Assembly: GCA_947179485.1 (NCBI GenBank)
Contig: OX359246.1
Span: 18,104,001-18,168,000, forward strand
Direction: 5' to 3'
DNA: 64,000 nt
Source: Allacma fusca
Taxonomy: Eukaryota; Arthropoda; Collembola; Symphypleona; Sminthuridae
Under the pieces are notes generated by a model. The model was not told where the DNA came from. It did not search any database and worked only from the letters and a program-made list of their open reading frames with translations. Position 1 is the stretch's first letter; each line of letters opens with the position of its first letter. The position numbers and the translations under genes were made by a program. Shown here in pieces: positions 24,449 through 37,274 of the stretch.

Positions 24449-26028
24449 ATTCGGACTACGTTTTTAAGTATTTGAAGCGGTTTCGTGTTGTATGTGTGTG
24501 TACTACATCAAATGCTCCATTGGTCAAAAGGTCCATTGTATTTAAGTACCTTGTTTCCTATTAGTGCTTTGAAGTATTTTAAATTAAATACTAGTGGTTT
24601 TTAATCATCATAATATAATTATTAGTTGCTTTCCAAGAAATCAAATAATTTAGTAATGATTCGATCGAAGTAACGCAAAGTTCTCACTCTCCATAAGAAA
24701 CTCACAATGATTGAAAGTATTGAAAATAGGAAATCCCAGAGTGAGCTTGTTAAAAATTGTTGTTGAAAATGGCCAAAATTTATTTTGGCGACTATTTTAA
24801 AAAAGTGTAAAATAACTAATTTTCAATAACGTATATATGCAAAACTTTGTCGGATTTGTGCTGGTATGCCTGTATGTGTATGTATTTATATAGTGACCCC
24901 TGACCTCTATATACTTATATAGTGGTCCCTGTCTATAGTGGTCAAATTTTGGCGTCCCTAGGAAAACCATTATATACAGATTTTACTGTATTAGCTTATG
25001 CTCTGATGAATGGAAAAGTGTCGTTTAGCGCATGTTAAACAGTACTCCAGGCGTGGGATTTCATCTTCGTCAACCTTAAGAAAGCGTTTGAATTTTGAAA
25101 CAAAATTGAAGCTTTTAACAAGCCCCACATGCTCAACACATTCCAAGGTATCAGATCTGGAAAATTGCACGTACAGTAAATTTTAAGTAGAGTGGCTACA
25201 TGGGCACAGCAAAATACCTCCAAATATAATGAGATTGCAGGTTACAAGGTCGGTAGCACAGAGCTACGACTAGGCACAGATGCACAAGGATAGGGACTAA
25301 AATACAATACTGGTCACAGTACGGTTACTTTGTCGTTAGCTCGGTGAAATACTGGTATATACACATTTTTAAATCATGGAAAATTTAATTTATATGCCTT
25401 GATGTAATTGCCGGTTTGAGCAAGACTTAAAATAAACAGTTCAATTGTTCCGGCGGATTATAAAATTAATTATTACCTTTTTAATGCTGTAGGTAGAGAA
25501 GTTTCAAAGAAAAATAGGTCGGTTGCACAAAAAATAAAAATATCCTGTTTTGTACATTTAAATTTTTAACGAAATTAGGCTGCGACAAAGGTGTGCCTAC
25601 TGATATTGTATTCGTGAAGTAGAGGAAACCATTGTCAAGATATAAATACTTTAGCAGTTAAATTAATTTCCTCATTCACACAAAGCCGAATCGGAGGTGG
25701 CATTAGGGAGAGACTATAAAGCAATAATTATTATTGACCAATAATAGTATTCCTATTTTTAAGTATGATGGAGAAAAATATTTTTGAATTATAAATACAA
25801 TCAATATCAAATGGTATAGAGTTGGATTTGAACTTCAGACTTCTGACGATCCGTCATTTTGAGGTTGGCTCTAATATTTCGTATTTGATACATTTGCTCT
25901 CCATCCTTAGCCTATACAAAATTCAAAATCCCTTCATACTCTTGAAATCATACAAATTATTAAAAGCAAAAAATAACAAACTATATGCCTACAAAAATTT
26001 CTAAAATAATCGTTCTTTGTCGTAAAAA

Positions 26029-28014
26029 TTATCTCACGTATGCAAATCTCTGCCTCAGAAGGAGGCTCCACTTGGCTTGATCCATCAATTCGTCCAAAGC
26101 GTTATCAAACATGAAATCAGCCACGTTAAGAAATACAGCAGCGAACTGATTGTCATGTCCTTGGGATTTTATTTACCACCAAAAATACTAGATCAGTTCC
26201 TTCAATCTCATAAGCGAATGCCGCTTCAATATCTCTGAAGGTAAACGTTTGAAAAGGAAAATGTTACAGACATGCCAGATTTATTATGATTTGTTCTTTA
26301 TGCGAATTTCGTAGTTAATGCTAGTTTACTTTTTCCCAGTTGCAATTAACACCTCCGAACCCAATGGTGGGACTTCGGCCAAAATTCTGGTACACTCACA
26401 TGATCTGCATCCTCGGAGTTTTAATGAAACGTTCAGACCATTAACTGCAATAATATATATTAAAACATTCAACTGATTGAGAGTTCTATTCAAAGAACTA
26501 TCTATTTTAATAGTAAATAGATCATTTGACTTCAATAATCTGAAACACTTACCAACTTCCATAAGACAGTTGAACCCATCTGAAGACCCGACCAGGCTGG
26601 AGACTCTTTGTAAATAACCCAAGGTAACAGGAAAGCTTGAGGTTGGAGCTCTTACAGGGCTAAATAAGGATCCTATGTTAGATGGAACGTTTGATTCGAA
26701 AAATTCAATATTCACAATTGAATGGGATTTTGGGGTCATATGACCTCTTACAAAAAAGGATCCTTGGTTTGAAAATATCTCAACAGGCGATTTGCTCCAC
26801 TTATGCTATAACCAATTTAATCAAATACAATGATTACACTTTGCATTTTTGAAAGTACACGATTATCATAATATTATTTGTTGTTATCTGCTTATACTTA
26901 CGAGCACCCAATCATCCGGCAAGTTTGAATTCTTGATCAACGTAGAATATAGATATACGTCCACGGGAAGGTTTGTTGGAGAAAATCCAATGCCCAATCG
27001 GCAATTCTCATTGAAATTCCAGCAAAATATGGTCAAGCGTAATAAAGTAGTTCCAATTTCGAAGGTGCACAAGAATCTGCAGAAACCCTTTAAAAAGGGG
27101 TGAATTCTGCACATACAAAATGTTGGAAAAGTTTCGAAAAATGGATTTTAACCGTATGCTAGCAGATGTCAAACGATTTTATAACCTGTTTCCTTTAAAA
27201 CATATAGCTTCGATTTTGCCACCGTCGATCATTAGCGGTAATCTTAGTTTCTCACCACAATTTGGCTCGACATAGTACAAGGGATTAAACAGCGTGGATT
27301 TTGAATGGTTGGCTGAAAATAATGATTTATATGACTTCTTAATCCTTCGATATCTCCATAATTATAATTGCACTAATTTGTATTCCATATTTGAAGAACA
27401 CACGACACTAACCCAACGTTATTGCGCAGGTCGGGGGCTCAAAGTCCTGCAAATTTGAGATGATCTTCGGAATTGTATCTTCAAAAGCAATTATTTGCCT
27501 ATCAACCTTGGACATGTGCTGAAGTTTTAATTCCTCAAAACGAGCTTTCACCCAATTTCTTTCTTCATCAACGGTCATACTTCTAATTTTCTTGGGTGCG
27601 TATTCCCCTGGCGGTTCTTTTGTAATTGAGCAAATGGAGGTTTCACGCCCCGATGAGCTCAGTAAAAACTTACTTTTAGTGTTGAAATGATCGAAGGGAA
27701 CGGTTTCTTTGGTTTTGTTCCCATCCAATTGCATTTGCCCCACAACTTTTCTAAAAGCTTCGTTTTCATGCTTCAGTTCTTTCAAAGTTGCTGATAGTTC
27801 CACCAATTGGTATTTGAGGTTAGCTAGCAATTCGTCCCTGGAAAATTAAAAGCCATTATATTTTTCAGCCAAATTACAGAAATATACAAAAATATATGTA
27901 GGCAGGAAATAAAATTGAGAACTAAAGTTCTCTCTATTCTGAAACTACACTACAAAAAAAATCATAGAAATATGAATCGTAAAAAAAGAATTTTAATGTA
28001 ATTTGAACTCACAT
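26029..28014 (-). pseudogene. unknown coiled-coil protein, tandem copy B (frameshifted last exon)
   Basis: Same exon plan as copy A: AT at 28,013-28,014, then 27,413-27,837, 27,186-27,312, 26,902-27,076, 26,553-26,805, 26,330-26,444 and 26,029-26,234. The last exon is 206 nt instead of 205. One extra base near 26,170 shifts the frame and gives an early TGA, removing roughly the last 45 residues including the conserved FAYVR end. All earlier exons are open. It may be a recent pseudogene or a C-terminally shortened protein; a sequencing error is also possible. Confidence 0.6.
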
Positions 28015-30108
28015 TTTTGAATCTAGGTTTAGCTTTAGCATTTTGAACAATCCACTTCACAATGTACTAAATGATTATTGATATTCTGTCTTCGAATAAA
28101 TAGAGTCTGGAAGTGAACTGTCAAAGTTGTTCAGTGGTGGAAGTCAAAACATTTGATTTACATTCACCTTCATAGACCGTTAAATATCCAGAATTAGCAG
28201 CAACAGTTTACAGGTCTTATTTACCTTGAAGATACGTACAGGGTGCTGATAATCATTTCATCTTCTTGTCAACATAAGGGAGTGATTCAAAATCTTTTTC
28301 CTTGGGTTTGTAGCAAATCTAGTTCCAGGTTTTACAAAATCTACTTTATTGACATTGATCAAGATTTTTGAGAACACAGGGTTCAATATATGTTATTTTT
28401 ATAAAATGGTCTTTTAAAAATCATGATTTCTTAATTTTGTAGATCCCATACAAAATATGTTGGGAAATTGCCTTAACGTACATTTTTGGATATTTTAAAG
28501 GAGTTTCCTGGAGCTATTGCACATGTCTGTACGATGTGAATTCTGGACATAACAGGAGGAGAAGACCAAAGTTACAGAAACTATTCATGAAAGGTGCAAT
28601 AAATTAAATAAAAATGAATAATTATTTGTCTTCTTATCATCGAAGACCTGACCGCTTTAAAAATAGTAATATATTACTAATATAACCAAATGAGTATCAA
28701 TAAATTTTGCTACAAGACAAGGGCTCTGAAATATTTATATCACAGATGCAGATTAACCGCTCATCATAAAAATACAATTTCAAGTTTGCTTCTCCTCCGA
28801 CTTTTCTTCGATTACGGTCATTAAACAAATATTCTTCCCTGGCTCTTCCTGTATGTTGGTATTTCGCAACACAGTGGCCTATGTAATAACTCCGCGGAGA
28901 GATTTTTAAGTTTCCTACAAATTTGATTTAAAATATTTCCCCAAATTGTATTTAAGAATAAAGAAAATGAAGCTCACATTTTAAAATCCTCTGCTTTGCA
29001 TTACTATTTTGAACCCTGTGACCTCATATCTTGACCCAGGTCATAGATGTAGATTTTATTAACAAAAACCGGAAATAAATTTGCTGCCAGAAAGATATTT
29101 TCTTAGTTACTCCCTTATTTGGATTAGATGGAGGGAAGTGGGGTTTCATAAAATCATGATTTCTTAATTTTTTAGTTCTCATTCAGAATTTGTTTGTGAA
29201 TCTCTTTAACGTACGTTTGTGGAAATTTTAAGGGCATTTCCTGGAAGTATGGCACATGACTCTATTATTATGTGAATTCTGAACATGGCAGGAGGGGACA
29301 TGGACCAAGGTAAGAGAAATTTAGGGGGTAGAGGGGTTTCGGAGAAATGATTACGGCCACCTTGTACAAGTATGCTTACAGTACTGTAGAGTTGATAAAA
29401 AAATAAATAATAATATAACATACATGTTTATATATATATAGAATAAATAATCTGATAATATCGTTCAATACATTGGGTATGCGTTTACGTCTTATCACCA
29501 ATAGTTATCAGCACATACATAATTAGTTCCAGCTCAAGTAGGAAATTGCATGAGTTAAAAATAAGTATAAGTACATTGTACTGTGAACAGAAGCTTAACC
29601 CCAGATAAGAAACATGGAAGGTAGGCAAACTGTTTTTCCAAAGGTTAAAGGTAGGCTTCATATATGTTATCAAAAATTGTAGGTGAAGGCAGGGCAGGTT
29701 ATAAATAGCCTTCGGATGTACTACAGCCTTCGTTCGGATGATTTCTGACGCATAAAATACAGTACAAGGCAGAAGTGTGAACGTTGTTTGCAGAAACTTT
29801 CATTCATCACATTCATATTCGATGATACTGCTGATCAAAACGACTTAGTTTTCAACATTCTTACCCGTTTTGTTACCGATTTCTATAATTTTGTAATAAA
29901 TGAAGGATCGAAATGAAGGAATGCTATTTTTGGAGGAAGGCTGAAGGAAGGATGAATTAATTAAAAACTTGAAGCGGGGCTGATGCTGATGAGAGGCAAA
30001 TCATATTAAAGGCTTCATCGATTGGTATAAAGAAGAAAGTCATTTTTTCACGGCTTGAAGTAAGGTCATTTCATTTGAACTTCTCTGAGTTACTGTAAGA
30101 GAGGATAA
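28015..30108. other. 5' flank and non-coding part of unit B
   Basis: Homologous to 18,654-21,060 of unit A; contains the likely 5' UTR exon of gene B just upstream of 28,014. No gene supported. Confidence 0.4.
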
Positions 30109-30207
30109 CGTTGGCTAAATTCGAAAAAGTACCATTTTCATTTCACAACGTATGCTTTTTAAATGGGTTCGCAAATGAAAATGGTACCTTTTAGAATTTA
30201 GCCGACG
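30109..30207. mobile_element. 99-bp palindromic MITE, CGTTGGCTAAATT family
   Basis: Inverted arms CGTTGGCTAAATTCGAAAAA and complement, with the 4-bp duplication ATAA on both sides. The homologous unit A site reads GGAGGATAAGTC without it, an empty-site proof. A second 99-bp copy is at 40,495. Confidence 0.8.
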
Positions 30208-31143
30208 ATAAGTCTTTGACTTATCCCTTACCTCAAGTTACTAATTTGAACGCCTACAATTCACAACCAGCGAGTTACCCTCAATTAGTAAGTTTCCCCC
30301 AAAATAAATAGATAGTAATTGGTCACTCCCCAACCAAATAATTCTACTACACAACAAAATGCCATGGTGAATCATTGGATTTTAATATAATCTTTCTAAT
30401 TATTGTAAATAAAATATTGGGGTCTCAGGAGCAAAATTTGTGAGGCAAGAATAAACGAAGATATTTTTTACCTTTTAACTGCAACGGTTTAATACTGTGT
30501 AAAGTTTGACCCATATTTGTACTTCCGGAGACAGCAATTTTCGACTTCAAAAGTTAACATTGCACTCAAATATATCTCCAGGAAATTTTCAACAAAAACA
30601 GCGTTCTAAAATGCTTTTATAACCACCCATGCCAAATAACGCAATCTGAATTTCTTCCTTATTCCCTGTTTTTCCTGTTTCTCTTCTTCCTGAGAAAGCA
30701 TTTCATTTCTCCCGAACTTGTTCCCTCCGACTACGACCAAGTCTCATAATGACAATTCTCAGCGTAAAGAACTGTCAAAGAGCTCCCTAGAAACACAATA
30801 AAACTTCCTACCGACGAGTATCAACACATAATCTCAAAAAACATTTTATTTAAATAATGAGTCACTAAATTCAAAATCCGTAACAAACTTCGACTTTGAT
30901 CCAAGTGCATGATCCGTGTGACCTCAATAATCGACCGAGGTCAATCAAATTTTTCGAAAATCTAAAAACAACAATGCAATTCAAAGCATTAAATCAATTA
31001 AATATTGGGCCACTCACTTTTATGAAAAAATCGTTTCGTAAACCTGTACAGTAATTTATTAATCTTATTTGGCAATAATGACGCATACAGGGAAGTGGGC
31101 TATAAGACCGTATACGGTCCAGTGACTGTGTCATGACATATGT

Positions 31144-32721
31144 TAAGGCTTCCATCCAATAGGATGATACGCGGATATCCGACCATCGGATAACCGATTG
31201 TCGGATCGGATAGGCTGCTTAGGGAGTGTGCACATATTACGTTTCACTTTTGGGGGAGGGAGTGTGTCTTGATGATTTTGTGTATACCAAGGGGAGGGTG
31301 GGGGTAACCTTGCTGATGATGTTTCGCCTATTCTCAGAAAAATATGAGGAATAAACAGGGATAATTGTTAGACTCAGTGTTTTTGTAGCAAACTTTTATT
31401 GCTGAAAGACCACTGATACATTTTATATACACACGTAAGACATACATTGCTCTTTAAGCAGCATGTTTCCGAAGTTCTAATTTGCAACCATTCATTCACT
31501 TGATAAATTTGGCGGTCTGTCATGCTAAATGTCTGAAAACTATCCCCTGTCTACTACTTCCCGAACATTCAAGACAATCTTGAAAGCCAAACCTACCATA
31601 TATGCAATTGCTATTTTGTATTTTGTTGCATATGAACCCCACAAAAGAGCTGTTCGTAGAAGCTCGTTAGAAAACATCTCGAGAAGCATTGAATATGTTG
31701 TTCAAAGTTATAAAATGTAGTTTTAGACATCATGTGTAGCGGAGTATTCGTTGGGCTTACCAATGGAAATTATGGAAAATATGTCTGACTGGAATCAGAG
31801 CGAATTTGACCATTTGACTACTGTTGTTAAAACTTTATTTTTGAATAGTATTGGGCTCTTTGCAAAAACACCAATTGTTATTGTGCGTTTGTCCGCGAAC
31901 GGGAAACCAAAAAAACGATCTCTAGTTTCCCCACAGGTATTCATTTGTTGGCCTTTTTTATTATTTCTCTTTTCATCCTTCAAAATTTATGCTTTTCGCA
32001 CGAACATGTCAACCGATTTTAATCAATAACTAACTCTTACGAGTTTTCGACACAAACAATGATAAAAATAATTTGATCGAAATCGGTCAAGTAGTTTTTG
32101 TCTGCGTTTTTGCTTTGATGACGTTTACAGGGGAGGGGGGATCACGGAAAAATGACTTTAGGATGACGATAAGGAGGGTAGGGTCCAAAAATCGTGAAAA
32201 ACTGAAACGTAATATGTGCATACTCCCTTATCCGATCCGAACATTATCCGATCCGATCGGATGAATTCTTGTTATCCGACCGTCGGATTCGGATCGGATT
32301 GGATGATGTGACCTACTTACTACTATTATTGTGGATATTATATACTTAAGTATCGGATAATCGGACGGATATCCAATATTCATTATTCATGTACACACGC
32401 TTTTCACCTTTTGCAGCACTATACACGGGGCAACGACATTTATGTAATTATATCATGTAATTTTACAACCGCAGATTTTGGATTCACAAAGCAATTGGGT
32501 ATTTGCCTTTCATTATAAAAATGACAGCAGGAGATTTCGGATATCCGTCGATCGAATCGGATATAAATATTATCCGATTCGACCGATTCGGATCGGATGC
32601 GGATCATTAAAATATTTACCCGAACGGTATCGGATCGGATCGGATAAGAAGAAAAATAATCCAAAAAATCGGATCGGGTACGGATCGGATTTAAGATTTA
32701 TCCGATCGGATGAAAACGTTA
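31144..32721. mobile_element. hAT-type non-autonomous element, CGGATATCCGA motif (split by an insertion)
   Basis: Termini TAAGGCTTCCATCC and GGATGAAAACGTTA, flanked by ACATATGT and ACATATTT (8 bp, one mismatch). The interior is made of ATCCGATCGGAT-type repeats. A 1-kb TTA-flanked element is inserted at 31,222-32,227. Confidence 0.7.
31222..32227. mobile_element. PIF/Harbinger-like element nested in the hAT-type element
   Basis: Inverted termini GGGAGTGTGCACATATTACG, flanked by TTA at 31,219-31,221 and 32,228-32,230. Two short plus-strand frames (31,529-31,720 and 31,751-32,029) show no recognisable transposase motif. Related to the 422-bp element at 22,857. Confidence 0.65.
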
Positions 32722-32843
32722 ACATATTTAGGTTACAAAAGGAAGTATATTCGACTTTCTTTATAACGACATCAATAAATCTCCCAAAAAGTGGCTTTAT
32801 AAGGGAACGACGTTATAGAGGTACATCATGTGATGGTGCATAA

Positions 32844-33381
32844 TAGGGGTGAGTATCTCGTTGGTTTTAAAATTCTCGTTAGTCTCGTTCTCGTTTCTGT
32901 AAAAAATACGAGAACGAGATATTTCGAAAACGAGAGTAACGAGAGTAATCAATGAACGAGACAAACGAGACAGGGCAAAAACAGGGGTTTTTGGTTGAAA
33001 TATATGCAACTTAATTGTAGCCTGCACAAATTCTGGTAAGAGAACAGAAGTTTATATAATTTTCACTTATCAAACCAATCTCAAGACGCAATATATATAT
33101 TTTTGGGTTTGGACCATAGAATTTGAAAATACGAAAACATTGAAAAAAGTAAATGAAGGCCTCTTGTAATAACAGGTAGAACCAAGAGTTGCAAAACGTC
33201 TCAATTGTCCAAATGGTATAGCAAAACACCTCATCTTCCCCACTTATATTGGCTTAAACAAGATTTAATTGCAAACGATATTCTCGGTAAATAAAGCGAG
33301 ATGTCTCGTACAGTCTCGTTGATGAAAAAAGAACGAGACAAACGAGATTCTCGTCTCGATGTCTCGTTATGCTCACCCCTA
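32844..33381. mobile_element. hAT-type non-autonomous element, ACGAGA motif
   Basis: Termini TAGGGGTGAG and CTCACCCCTA, with the 8-bp duplication GTGCATAA at 32,836-32,843 and 33,382-33,389. Subterminal runs of TCTCGTT/AACGAGA. No transposase. Confidence 0.8.
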
Positions 33382-33389
33382 GTGCATAA

Positions 33390-34869
33390 GATCCAATAAA
33401 AGAGTTAAACGAAATTATTACTTCAATTAATTTTATTTTGTTCAAAATAAGAAACTGGAAATTAATTTAATTATTTGAAATTAAACTGAAAATTTATTTA
33501 ATTAATTTGATTGGAGTGGTAGAGCAAATGGGTGTGTAATTTAAAATTGCATAAAAAGGGATTCTGAAAATTCGCAGGTGTAGGTAGAGCAAATTTTCAA
33601 TCTGGCAGAGTAACGGATTGGGACTCAGGAATTAATCCAGCGCTCCGCGCGGGATATGTGCATTCCCCGGAAAATACTTTAGTTTGTTTGTAGAATTTTT
33701 ATTCGAAGTAAATGCTCGGAAAACCACTCTTTTTATAAAATTCCCAGGGCAAATGCACATCCAATATTTTTTAAGGAAGGGTAGGCAAAACAAATAGGGT
33801 AGGGTAGATGCCCAAACCTGCCAGACCCGGCTGTTTACTAAGTAAAAAATAAAATCCAAAAAATATTTACACTTACTTTACTTATCTCAAAATTACCTTT
33901 GCAGCACGGGAAGGTCTTAATTAAATTTATCCCAAAACAAAATTTCAAAATAATATTTCAAAAATTTTAATTTCAATTTTAAGGCCAAAAATCTTAAATG
34001 CAATAATACACAATGCCAATAACCAAGCTGCCAAGATTTCAAACTTGGCGCTGGAGTGGTCTGGGTAGGCAGAGATTAGTGACAAGGTTTGGGTATATGT
34101 CTGGTGGTATAGGCGCTAAAGAGGTATGAGTTACCTAAATAAAACCGTCCTTTCGGTCGGACAATCCAGGAGAGTTCTCCGGAAACAGGACCAGAGGTAA
34201 AGACCCCGGAACCAACCGCTAAGGCAGTGGATTATTTATTGTTCCTCCTGTGGAAATCCATCGCCTTTTTATACCTCTGGAGGGGTCCAGGATTTCTACC
34301 AGGAGGTACCTACGGTCAGTTTTTTACATTTATTCCATTTTTAGTTTTTAAGTAGGTCGGAATTAGGGCATGGTAAGGGCTGAGAAAATGTAAACAATAA
34401 GTTTACATTTTCTCGCTAATTTCTTTTTATTTTAATTTCAGGACTGGTGAAAGCAGTAGAAGTCCTCACCATCATCGGGGGAATGTGTTTGTGTGCGTGT
34501 GGGTGTGTAGTGAAAGTGACAGTGTTTTGTCAATTTCAAAATTGACAATATTTCCCTCCCTAAAATAATTGCTTGAAGACAGGATGTTAGAGGTTCTTGG
34601 AAACAAGAATCATTTCCGTTATATTTTATTTCAGAATATCCAGAATCTGCGGTCGGAAAACGATTATTTGGAAAATTTGGACTTGTATAATGTTGGTACT
34701 TTGTGGCAAAAGTATTTTAGCGATATAGTAAATTGAACATGAATAAATAAACTTTATTTTTTGACAAGAAATATTTATCAGTCTTGTATTATAGGAACAT
34801 TAGTAATAACATTGAGCATTTTATATAGAGATCTATATAGTAGAGATTTGAAGACAACATATCAGAAGA
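33390..34869. other. intergenic DNA, part possibly from an old retroelement end
   Basis: No supported gene. The stretch 34,140-34,330 is less AT-rich than its surroundings and lies 3' of the decayed Gypsy-like element on the minus strand, so it could be its untranslated or LTR part; no paired LTR was found. Confidence 0.3.
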
Positions 34870-35172
34870 TCATTTTCCAGTTGGTCGGCTCCATTTTATC
34901 GGACACTGCTCTGTTTTGTGTCCAACCTTCTTGCAATAAAAGCAAATCGACTGGCCTGGAGGATCTGTGTAAATATGGGCCTTGGTCATCTGAAGCTTGT
35001 TCGCGCACTCTTTAATAGGATGTCTTGTATGGCAATAGATGACATCTCTTCTCTTGATCTTCTTTTCCCGTCTGTTATCCGGACCATTCTTACGGAAACC
35101 GGATCCGTCACCTCGGGGGAAGAAAGGCAGAGTAGGATTTCGAAAAAACTTGTCTGGCGCAAATTTCTTCAT
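34870..35172 (-). pseudogene. zinc-knuckle protein fragment of a decayed retroelement
   Basis: A 100-residue basic frame with a retroviral-type zinc knuckle, CFYCKKVGHKTEQC (C-x2-C-x4-H-x4-C), and a second degenerate one before it (YCHTRHPIKECA). Such knuckles bind RNA in Gag. It lies 3' of the integrase remnant on the same strand, an unusual position, so it may come from a separate or rearranged element. Confidence 0.5.
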
Positions 35173-35364
35173 CCCTGGAGTAACATCAGGAGGAATCAGA
35201 TTGACCTAGGCTTCTTCAGTGGAGACGTCTGCTATTGGGCGTTTAAATCTAGGGACAGGGTGGATGTGTTTGGAAGAAGGTAAAAGAAGGTTTTATAGGA
35301 TGACGAGATACGGTAGGAGGGTTTGAACGAGGATTTGTGGTAATTGTAGGAGTGTGTGGAGGTT

Positions 35365-36075
35365 TTACAGGAAGAGGTTTCTTAAAACCTGAAATAAGGA
35401 TATTGCATGATGAGGTGGAGGAACGTTATGGGTGTCGTATTGAGGAAGAATAGGGATAGTGGGTATTTGTAAAGAAGCAGTTTTTGGAGTATTAAATCCG
35501 GTAAGAATTTCTTCAGGGAGCAGGAGATGAATGGTCCCAGATGAAGTAGGGACATACGTTGTTGCTGGAGGGACGTTCTTCGGTGTTGCCATCCGTGATG
35601 GTCTGGTGGCATTACGTACGAATCCAAAGCCTTCTGAAACTTTAGCCGGGGGAGATGGAGACCGTATACGAAGATTCTTCAGCTGGATAACTGTATTCAA
35701 TCTTGGAGCTCTGTAAAAGTTCTTTGAAGCAGCCAATTCCTCTAGATTCCGAATATTTGGAGCATATGATTTTTCAGTCTTCTCATGAACTAGGGGTACG
35801 ATGTCCGTAATAGTATTAAAACCACGAGAATCTCCAGGGCAAGACATCTCTATTGTTGTCGTTAAAGATGGTATCTCTGCAACTTCTCGTGGTTCGTCAT
35901 CTTGGGAAGGAGGGAATATTACCTTTTGACTGGGAATAGGAGAGGGAGGGGGTCTTGCGTGGGATCGGAGCGATAGTTCTTCGACATCATCCGGAATTTG
36001 GAAGCTGATGGGAGATCCGATGCCCAAAAGCTCTTCGATTTCTTCAATCAGTTCGTTGTTATTGATGTTAGGCAT
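35365..36075 (-). pseudogene. proline-rich acidic frame of a decayed retroelement
   Basis: A 236-residue frame starting MPNINNNELIEEIEELLGIG. It is rich in Pro/Ser and largely disordered in appearance, with no recognised domain. It lies between the integrase remnant and the zinc-knuckle frame on the same strand. Extra ORFs after integrase also occur in the LTR element at 41,128-48,888. Confidence 0.4.
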
Positions 36076-36256
36076 GTCTGAGAAGTAGTGTAATTATTTT
36101 AAGATCACACTGAACAAATTATAAAGTTTCAACTGTATCAAGTTTCTTCATTGTATGCGTATCTGGATTACTAGGATCATATCTGTTAGGTTTTCTAGTA
36201 ATCCGAGAAGAAGAACGGGAAACATTAGATAGCTTTAAAGAAGTACTATCTGCACT

Positions 36257-36463
36257 TCAATCATGGGAAGTGGATTTTACAGCGATTGTTACTGGAGGGA
36301 CACTTTGAGGTTGCGGGTTTCTTCTAGTGCCAGCCAAAGGAGAAGAGTTATTAGATATTATAATATTACTATTTTGAGGAATAGCATCAGGAGTTATATT
36401 ACATGGAGGAGTTTGTATTTCCGGAGTTTCATTATTGGGAGTCTCTGTATTTACTTCAACCAC
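36257..36463 (-). pseudogene. short low-complexity frame downstream of the integrase remnant
   Basis: 68 residues rich in Asn, Pro and Thr (VEVNTETPNNETPEIQTPP). Probably a piece of the same decayed 3' region; no domain. Confidence 0.3.
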
Positions 36464-36627
36464 CGTATCATCAGAGGACTGTACAGAATCGGATAAGAAT
36501 TCGTGATAGTCCCTTGTGTATTAGCTGTATTAAACCAGTTTTTATTTAAGTGAGTGTCTGCATCAAATTTAGGTGAAGTGTAATTAGGATCGTTCTCAGT
36601 AGGAGTTTGTGAGATGGGAGGTATAGT

Positions 36628-36888
36628 TTAATGAGCGTCAGAGGAAGGATTCTTAACAGGATTAATAGGTGGGCTATCAGGATTAAGTCCTTCAATCTCT
36701 GTGGACAATTCTAACTCTGGATCTCTGTACATCTCATTGACTGTGTCTACTTGTTGGCCGATAATTTTGGGGTGGTATTTAGACAAATGGTGAACATGAA
36801 AAACTTCGTCTATGTTATTAGTAAGGCTGTTTTACAATTCAATGAGATACGTGTGAGATGTACGAGATGATGTTGTAGCTAATGAAGG
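36628..36888 (-). pseudogene. integrase C-terminal remnant
   Basis: The frame contains HTYLIEL, an in-frame stop, then VFHVHHLSKYHPKIIG, the kind of C-terminal segment that follows the core in Gypsy-like integrases. It is separated from the core at 37,351-37,707 by the repeat insertion at 36,890-37,270. Confidence 0.5.
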
Positions 36889-36889
36889 A

Positions 36890-37270
36890 TCCAGAGGTCG
36901 GATTTTTGTAAATCTCCCTGTAAGATCATTTCTGAATTTCCCTGCTGACTATTTGCTCCCTGCTGGTAGGTCCTCAACGATTTCAAAACTCCCTGCTGAA
37001 AAAAAGATCAACGATTTTTAAAATCCCTGTTGGCACAAACAAATCCCTTACAAGACGTGAAATCCCTGCCAAATTAGGCCAATCAAGCCAGAAATCTCTG
37101 TTTGCTTAACAAATTTCCCCCTGAAACATATAAACAAATTTGAAAATCTCTGTCAAAACAAAGGTCAACGATTTTCAAAATCCCTGTTCGTAAAACGAAA
37201 TCCCTTCCATTTGAGATTTTCCCTGCAATTTTTCCTGAAATATTTTTTCCCTGTGAAGAATCTTCCCGTC
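36890..37270. repeat. degenerate tandem repeat element, AAATCCCTG motif, inserted in the integrase
   Basis: Same left edge as the element at 20,257 (GTCGGATTTTTGTAAATCTC) and the same CCCTGCTGA-type periods. It splits the integrase frame between FSPFRRK (minus strand, about 37,275) and the C-terminal remnant, proving mobility. Ends near GAAGAATCTTCCC. Confidence 0.55.
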
Positions 37271-37274
37271 TTTC

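Larger units (their letters stand above)
22793..24988. mobile_element. Tc1/pogo-type TIR element, non-autonomous, host of nested insertions
   Basis: 22-bp inverted termini starting CAGTAAAACCTGTATATAAT with one mismatch, flanked by TA on each side. The interior carries ATATAATGG/ATAGTGG repeats. It contains a 422-bp TTA-flanked element and a 934-bp hAT-type element, which itself holds a MITE. No transposase frame remains. Confidence 0.7.
22370..30760. repeat. tandem unit B of the large segmental repeat
   Basis: Collinear with units A and C. Contains gene copy B (26,029-28,014), a 2.2-kb TIR element at 22,793 and a 99-bp MITE at 30,109, all absent from the same sites in the other units. Ends approximate. 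Confidence 0.65.

Noticed and set aside
31751..32029. 92-residue frame as a Harbinger transposase
   Set aside because: Too short, with no catalytic motif seen; the element looks non-autonomous.
34140..34330. Possible tRNA or LTR in a less AT-rich stretch
   Set aside because: No cloverleaf or A/B box was recognised and no second LTR copy was found.
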